From assembly GCA_031259095.1 (NCBI GenBank), contig JAIRLW010000420.1, positions 1 through 14,537 of the forward strand: DNA of 14,537 bases, read 5' to 3'. Numbering within the stretch: position 1 is the first letter of the stretch; each line of letters starts with the position of its first letter. The notes beneath the pieces were generated by a model. That model was given only the letters and a program-made list of their open reading frames with translations, was not told the DNA's origin and ran no database searches. The DNA comes from Planctomycetaceae bacterium. Lineage in GTDB: Bacteria > Planctomycetota > Planctomycetia > Pirellulales > Thermoguttaceae. This document shows positions 13,991 to 14,537 of this stretch, piece by piece. The position numbers and the translations under genes were made by a program.

Positions 13991-14384
13991 TTAACCAAAA
14001 AAAGCGTCATGAATCGCGGAATGGTAACTCGTTTGTGTTACTATTTCGCAACTATTCGGTAACATTTTTTACTCCTGCCTTTCAGGACTATTTAGGACTA
14101 TGTTAATAGAACAATAGAAAAATAAAAAAATGCTACTGAACTGTTGCAGCGGACGGCAATTGGTGTTGCCGTCCGTTTTGCTGTCTGATTTCCTGCCGTC
14201 CACAGGGACACAGTCGGCTATCGCCGACGCGACCATGGGCAAAAAACCTTCGGCAAAAGGTCACTACCTCTGGATTCTTGACGTGAACAATGATCACACA
14301 ACATTCCAAAACAACCTGACCATTTTTACCCGTTTTAATAATCAGCCGATCAATGTAGGAAGATTTTTAGCGGTTCTCAGATTC
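13991..14384 (+). pseudogene. Spacer with decayed element fragment (see 1641-1893)
   Basis: From about 14130 to 14388 one frame stays open. It includes DFLPSTGTQSAIADA, then GKKPSAKGHYLWILDV and NNDHTTFQNNLTIF, and is then lost. It resembles 1751-1830, and both carry the AACTATTCRGTAAC motif upstream (here 14050-14063). The pattern of a K-x-Y-L then N-H-T-F motif suggests an ISAs1-like transposase remnant, held with low confidence. The frame's ATG (14130) has no ribosome binding site. Confidence 0.35.
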
Positions 14385-14485
14385 AAGTAACTTCTAAACA
14401 CTTCGACTGAAATCGACTAAAATCGATTTCAGTCGATATTCAGTCGAATTCGGTCGATCAAAAAACGAGTTTTTAGAAGTTCCCT
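14385..14485. mobile_element. MITE-like element, second copy
   Basis: The right arm 14468-14485 is identical to the right arm at 6577-6594. The left arm 14385-14402 matches its complement at 15 of 18 positions. The interior, repeats of TCGACTGAAATCGACT and TCGATTTCAGTCGA, is an extended version of the first copy. The TA flanks are not preserved. It follows the decayed element fragment. Confidence 0.6.
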
Positions 14486-14537
14486 TCAATAATTCAGCCC
14501 GATATCGTTGAAGAACGTGGGCCAGGCGCGTCGGACA

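Noticed and set aside
14486..14537. Possible 3' end of a minus-strand gene (ends PTFFNDIGLNY then stop) at the window edge
   Set aside because: Only 16 codons are visible, other frames are also open, and no family can be judged.

Overview
The window most likely comes from a low-GC member of the Planctomycetota. The main reason is a pair of DUF1559 proteins, the pilin-like secreted family that is hugely expanded in that phylum. Both carry the [10 protein letters not shown] prepilin motif and the C-terminal H-x-DG-type motif. Between them lies a small transthyretin-like lipoprotein, a common planctomycete arrangement. Many genes lack a clear Shine-Dalgarno sequence, and the spacers are long and full of repeats. 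I cannot place it below phylum from sequence alone.

Layout. 1-400 is an AT-rich spacer with dispersed repeats. 401-1585 (+) is a RuBisCO-like protein without the full carboxylase active site. 1586-2033 is a spacer with two palindromes and a decayed, possibly transposase-derived fragment. 2034-3584 (+) is a lipoprotein with a Gln/Pro-rich stalk and a DUF4105 (Lnb N-terminal-like) domain. 3747-4751 (-) is an Obg/DRG-like GTPase with a TGS domain. 4939-5024 (-) is tRNA-Leu(CAG). 5500-6471 (-) is a lipoprotein whose commonly called start would lie inside a small transposon-like element at 6495-6593. A minus-strand run follows: HAD hydrolase (6671-7549), YjbQ/UPF0047 (7730-8152), ribosomal protein bL27 (8310-8552) and a secreted protein of unknown function (8795-9946). 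From 10289 the strand switches: a sigma70-like promoter, a structured leader, a strong ribosome binding site and a poly-G tract precede the first DUF1559 gene (to 11935). A terminator, the small lipoprotein (12145-12582), a three-hairpin module and the second DUF1559 gene (12794-13990) follow. The end holds another decayed element fragment and a second copy of the small transposon-like element.

The genes do not form one obvious pathway. Housekeeping functions (tRNA-Leu, bL27, GTPase, YjbQ) are mixed with envelope or secreted proteins. The 10289-13990 block looks like a cell-surface module. Its most interesting point is a 12-G homopolymer at 10515-10526: in the sequence as given it puts the well-initiated reading frame out of register with the DUF1559 body, and loss of one G would restore a single open frame from 10417 to 11935. 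This could be phase variation of a surface pseudopilin, or a homopolymer sequencing error.

The spacers hold at least five dispersed repeat families. These include a MITE-like element with perfect 18-bp inverted repeats and TA flanks, TGTAG...CTACA palindromes, and hairpins of the AGGTAGGC type.
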